Positions 39,215 to 40,297 of a stretch of DNA of 40,297 nucleotides are shown here, piece after piece. The DNA is taken from positions 1 through 40,297 of the forward strand of contig CANCJD010000003.1 in assembly GCA_947378275.1 (NCBI GenBank), written 5' to 3'. Origin of the DNA: Comamonadaceae bacterium. GTDB lineage: Bacteria; Pseudomonadota; Gammaproteobacteria; Burkholderiales; Burkholderiaceae_C. The position numbers were made by a program, and so were the translations under genes. Each line of letters starts with the position of its first letter. Within the stretch, counting starts at the first letter, position 1. The notes under the pieces are model-generated. The model was not told the origin of the DNA. It was given only the letters and a program-made list of their open reading frames with translations, and did not search any database.

Positions 39215-40297
39215 TTAGGCCGCGTTTTGCACAGCGGCCTGGTCCAAATCAAAGGCTTTGTGCAACGCGCGCACGGCGAGCTCCATGTACTTCTCGTCGA
39301 TCACCACCGAAGTCTTGATCTCAGACGTTGAAATCATCTGGATGTTGATGCCCTCTTCGCTCAGCACGCCAAACATTTTGCTGGCAATGCCCACGTGGCT
39401 GCGCATGCCGATGCCCACGATGGACACCTTGCAGATCTTGGTATCGCCCACCACGTCATGCGCGCCCAGGCTGGGCAACACATTGGCACGCAGCAAGTCC
39501 ATGGCCTTTGCAAAGTCGCCGCGGTTGACGGTAAAGCTGAAGTCGGTCTTGCCGTCTTTGCTCAGGTTCTGGATGATGACGTCCACGTCAATATTGGCCT
39601 GGGCAATGGCGCCCAAAATTTGAAAAGCAATACCGGGGCGGTCGGGCACGCCCAGAACCGAAATCTTGGCCTCGTCGCGGTTAAAAGCAATGCCTGATAC
39701 GACGGCTTGTTCCATGTGTTCGTCTTCCTCAAAAGTAATCAATGTGCCCGATTGGGATTCAACAGCGATGTCAATGTCCCAAGGCGTAAAACTGCTCAAC
39801 ACGCGCAAGGGAACGCGGTATTTTCCGGCAAATTCGACCGAGCGGATCTGCAGCACTTTGGAGCCCATGGACGCCATTTCCAGCATCTCTTCAAAACTCA
39901 CGGTCTGCAGGCGCCGCGCCTCGGGCACGACGCGCGGGTCGGTGGTGTAGACGCCGTCCACGTCGGTGTAAATCAGGCACTCTTGCGCCTTCATGGCAGC
40001 CGCCACGGCCACTGCAGAAGTGTCTGAGCCGCCGCGCCCCAGGGTCGTGATGTTGCCCAGGGCGTCAGCGCCCTGGAAACCGGTGACGATGACGACTTTG
40101 CCAGCTTCCAGATCGGCGCGCACCTTGGTGTCGTCAATCGACTCGATGCGGGCTTTGGTGTGGGCACTGTCGGTGCGAATGGGCACTTGCCAGCCCGCGT
40201 AGCTGACAGATTGCAGGCCTTCGGCTTGCAGCGCAATGGCCAGCAAAGCGCTGGACGCCTGCTCGCCGGTGGACGCCAGCATGTCGAGCTCGCGCTC
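39215..40297 (-). CDS. lysC: Aspartate kinase (5' truncated by window edge)
   Basis: The C-terminal 360 residues are present, and about 60 N-terminal residues lie beyond the window. It phosphorylates aspartate, the first step to lysine, threonine and methionine. Visible kinase-domain motifs are LDMLASTGEQ, TTLGRGGSDTSAVAVA and YTDVDGVYTTDPR. Two C-terminal ACT domains follow, with SVLGVPDRPGIAFQILG and VSIVGIGMRSHVGIA, the sites of feedback inhibition. The length and the ACT pair fit the single LysC of Burkholderiales. Confidence 0.95.
   Translation of the reverse strand, partial: ERELDMLASTGEQASSALLAIALQAEGLQSVSYAGWQVPIRTDSAHTKARIESIDDTKVRADLEAGKVVIVTGFQGADALGNITTLGRGGSDTSAVAVAAAMKAQECLIYTDVDGVYTTDPRVVPEARRLQTVSFEEMLEMASMGSKVLQIRSVEFAGKYRVPLRVLSSFTPWDIDIAVESQSGTLITFEEDEHMEQAVVSGIAFNRDEAKISVLGVPDRPGIAFQILGAIAQANIDVDVIIQNLSKDGKTDFSFTVNRGDFAKAMDLLRANVLPSLGAHDVVGDTKICKVSIVGIGMRSHVGIASKMFGVLSEEGINIQMISTSEIKTSVVIDEKYMELAVRALHKAFDLDQAAVQNAA

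Overview
The window (40,297 bp, GC-rich) looks like chromosomal DNA of a betaproteobacterium in the Burkholderiales, most likely Comamonadaceae (Rhodoferax/Polaromonas-like). This rests on gene content and order (nitrite/sulfite reductase–DUF934–cysH–cysD–cysN; rpsP–rimM–trmD–rplS) and protein flavour, not on a database search. No insertion sequence, phage, CRISPR array or integrase was seen.

Region 1 (1–6.6 kb, + strand) is an assimilatory sulfate reduction operon: a sulfite reductase cut by the window edge, a DUF934 protein, an APS-reductase-type CysH, and CysD and CysN. A 7Fe ferredoxin and a thioredoxin-reductase-like ferredoxin-NADP reductase follow. A tRNA-Asn and a bidirectional terminator close the region.

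Region 2 (6.7–20.4 kb, – strand) is the accessory centrepiece: a LysR regulator and a tightly packed 14-gene catabolic operon. Read in the direction of transcription it holds hydroquinone 1,2-dioxygenase small and large subunits, 4-hydroxymuconic semialdehyde dehydrogenase, maleylacetate reductase, a complete five-gene Liv-type ABC importer, a Dabb-fold protein, an intradiol hydroxyquinol 1,2-dioxygenase, 3-oxoadipate CoA-transferase B and A subunits (A first), and 3-oxoadipyl-CoA thiolase. Together these can take hydroquinone, and separately hydroxyquinol, through maleylacetate and 3-oxoadipate to acetyl-CoA and succinyl-CoA. The importer is encoded within the same operon. The monooxygenase that would make hydroquinone or hydroxyquinol is not in the window.

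Region 3 (20.4–32.9 kb) is mostly housekeeping: GMP reductase behind a structured leader with an intrinsic terminator, a beta-hydroxyacid dehydrogenase, a DEAD-box RNA helicase with an RGDFAP-repeat tail and a hairpin-rich leader, oligoribonuclease, an M48 (Ste24-like) protease, pterin carbinolamine dehydratase, RsgA, a CobD/CbiB-family membrane protein, a Nudix CoA pyrophosphatase, the rpsP–rimM–trmD–rplS operon, a GNAT acetyltransferase and a small TM2-like membrane protein.

Region 4 (32.9–40.3 kb) holds an acyl-CoA desaturase, an rRNA m5C methyltransferase, a DUF1653 protein, purN, a pair of pimeloyl-CoA-type acyl-CoA dehydrogenases, tRNA-Ser(GCU) and the 3' part of lysC. No stretch longer than 300 bases lacks a gene. 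The main candidates for new biology are the self-contained hydroquinone/hydroxyquinol operon with its Dabb protein, and the guaC leader.
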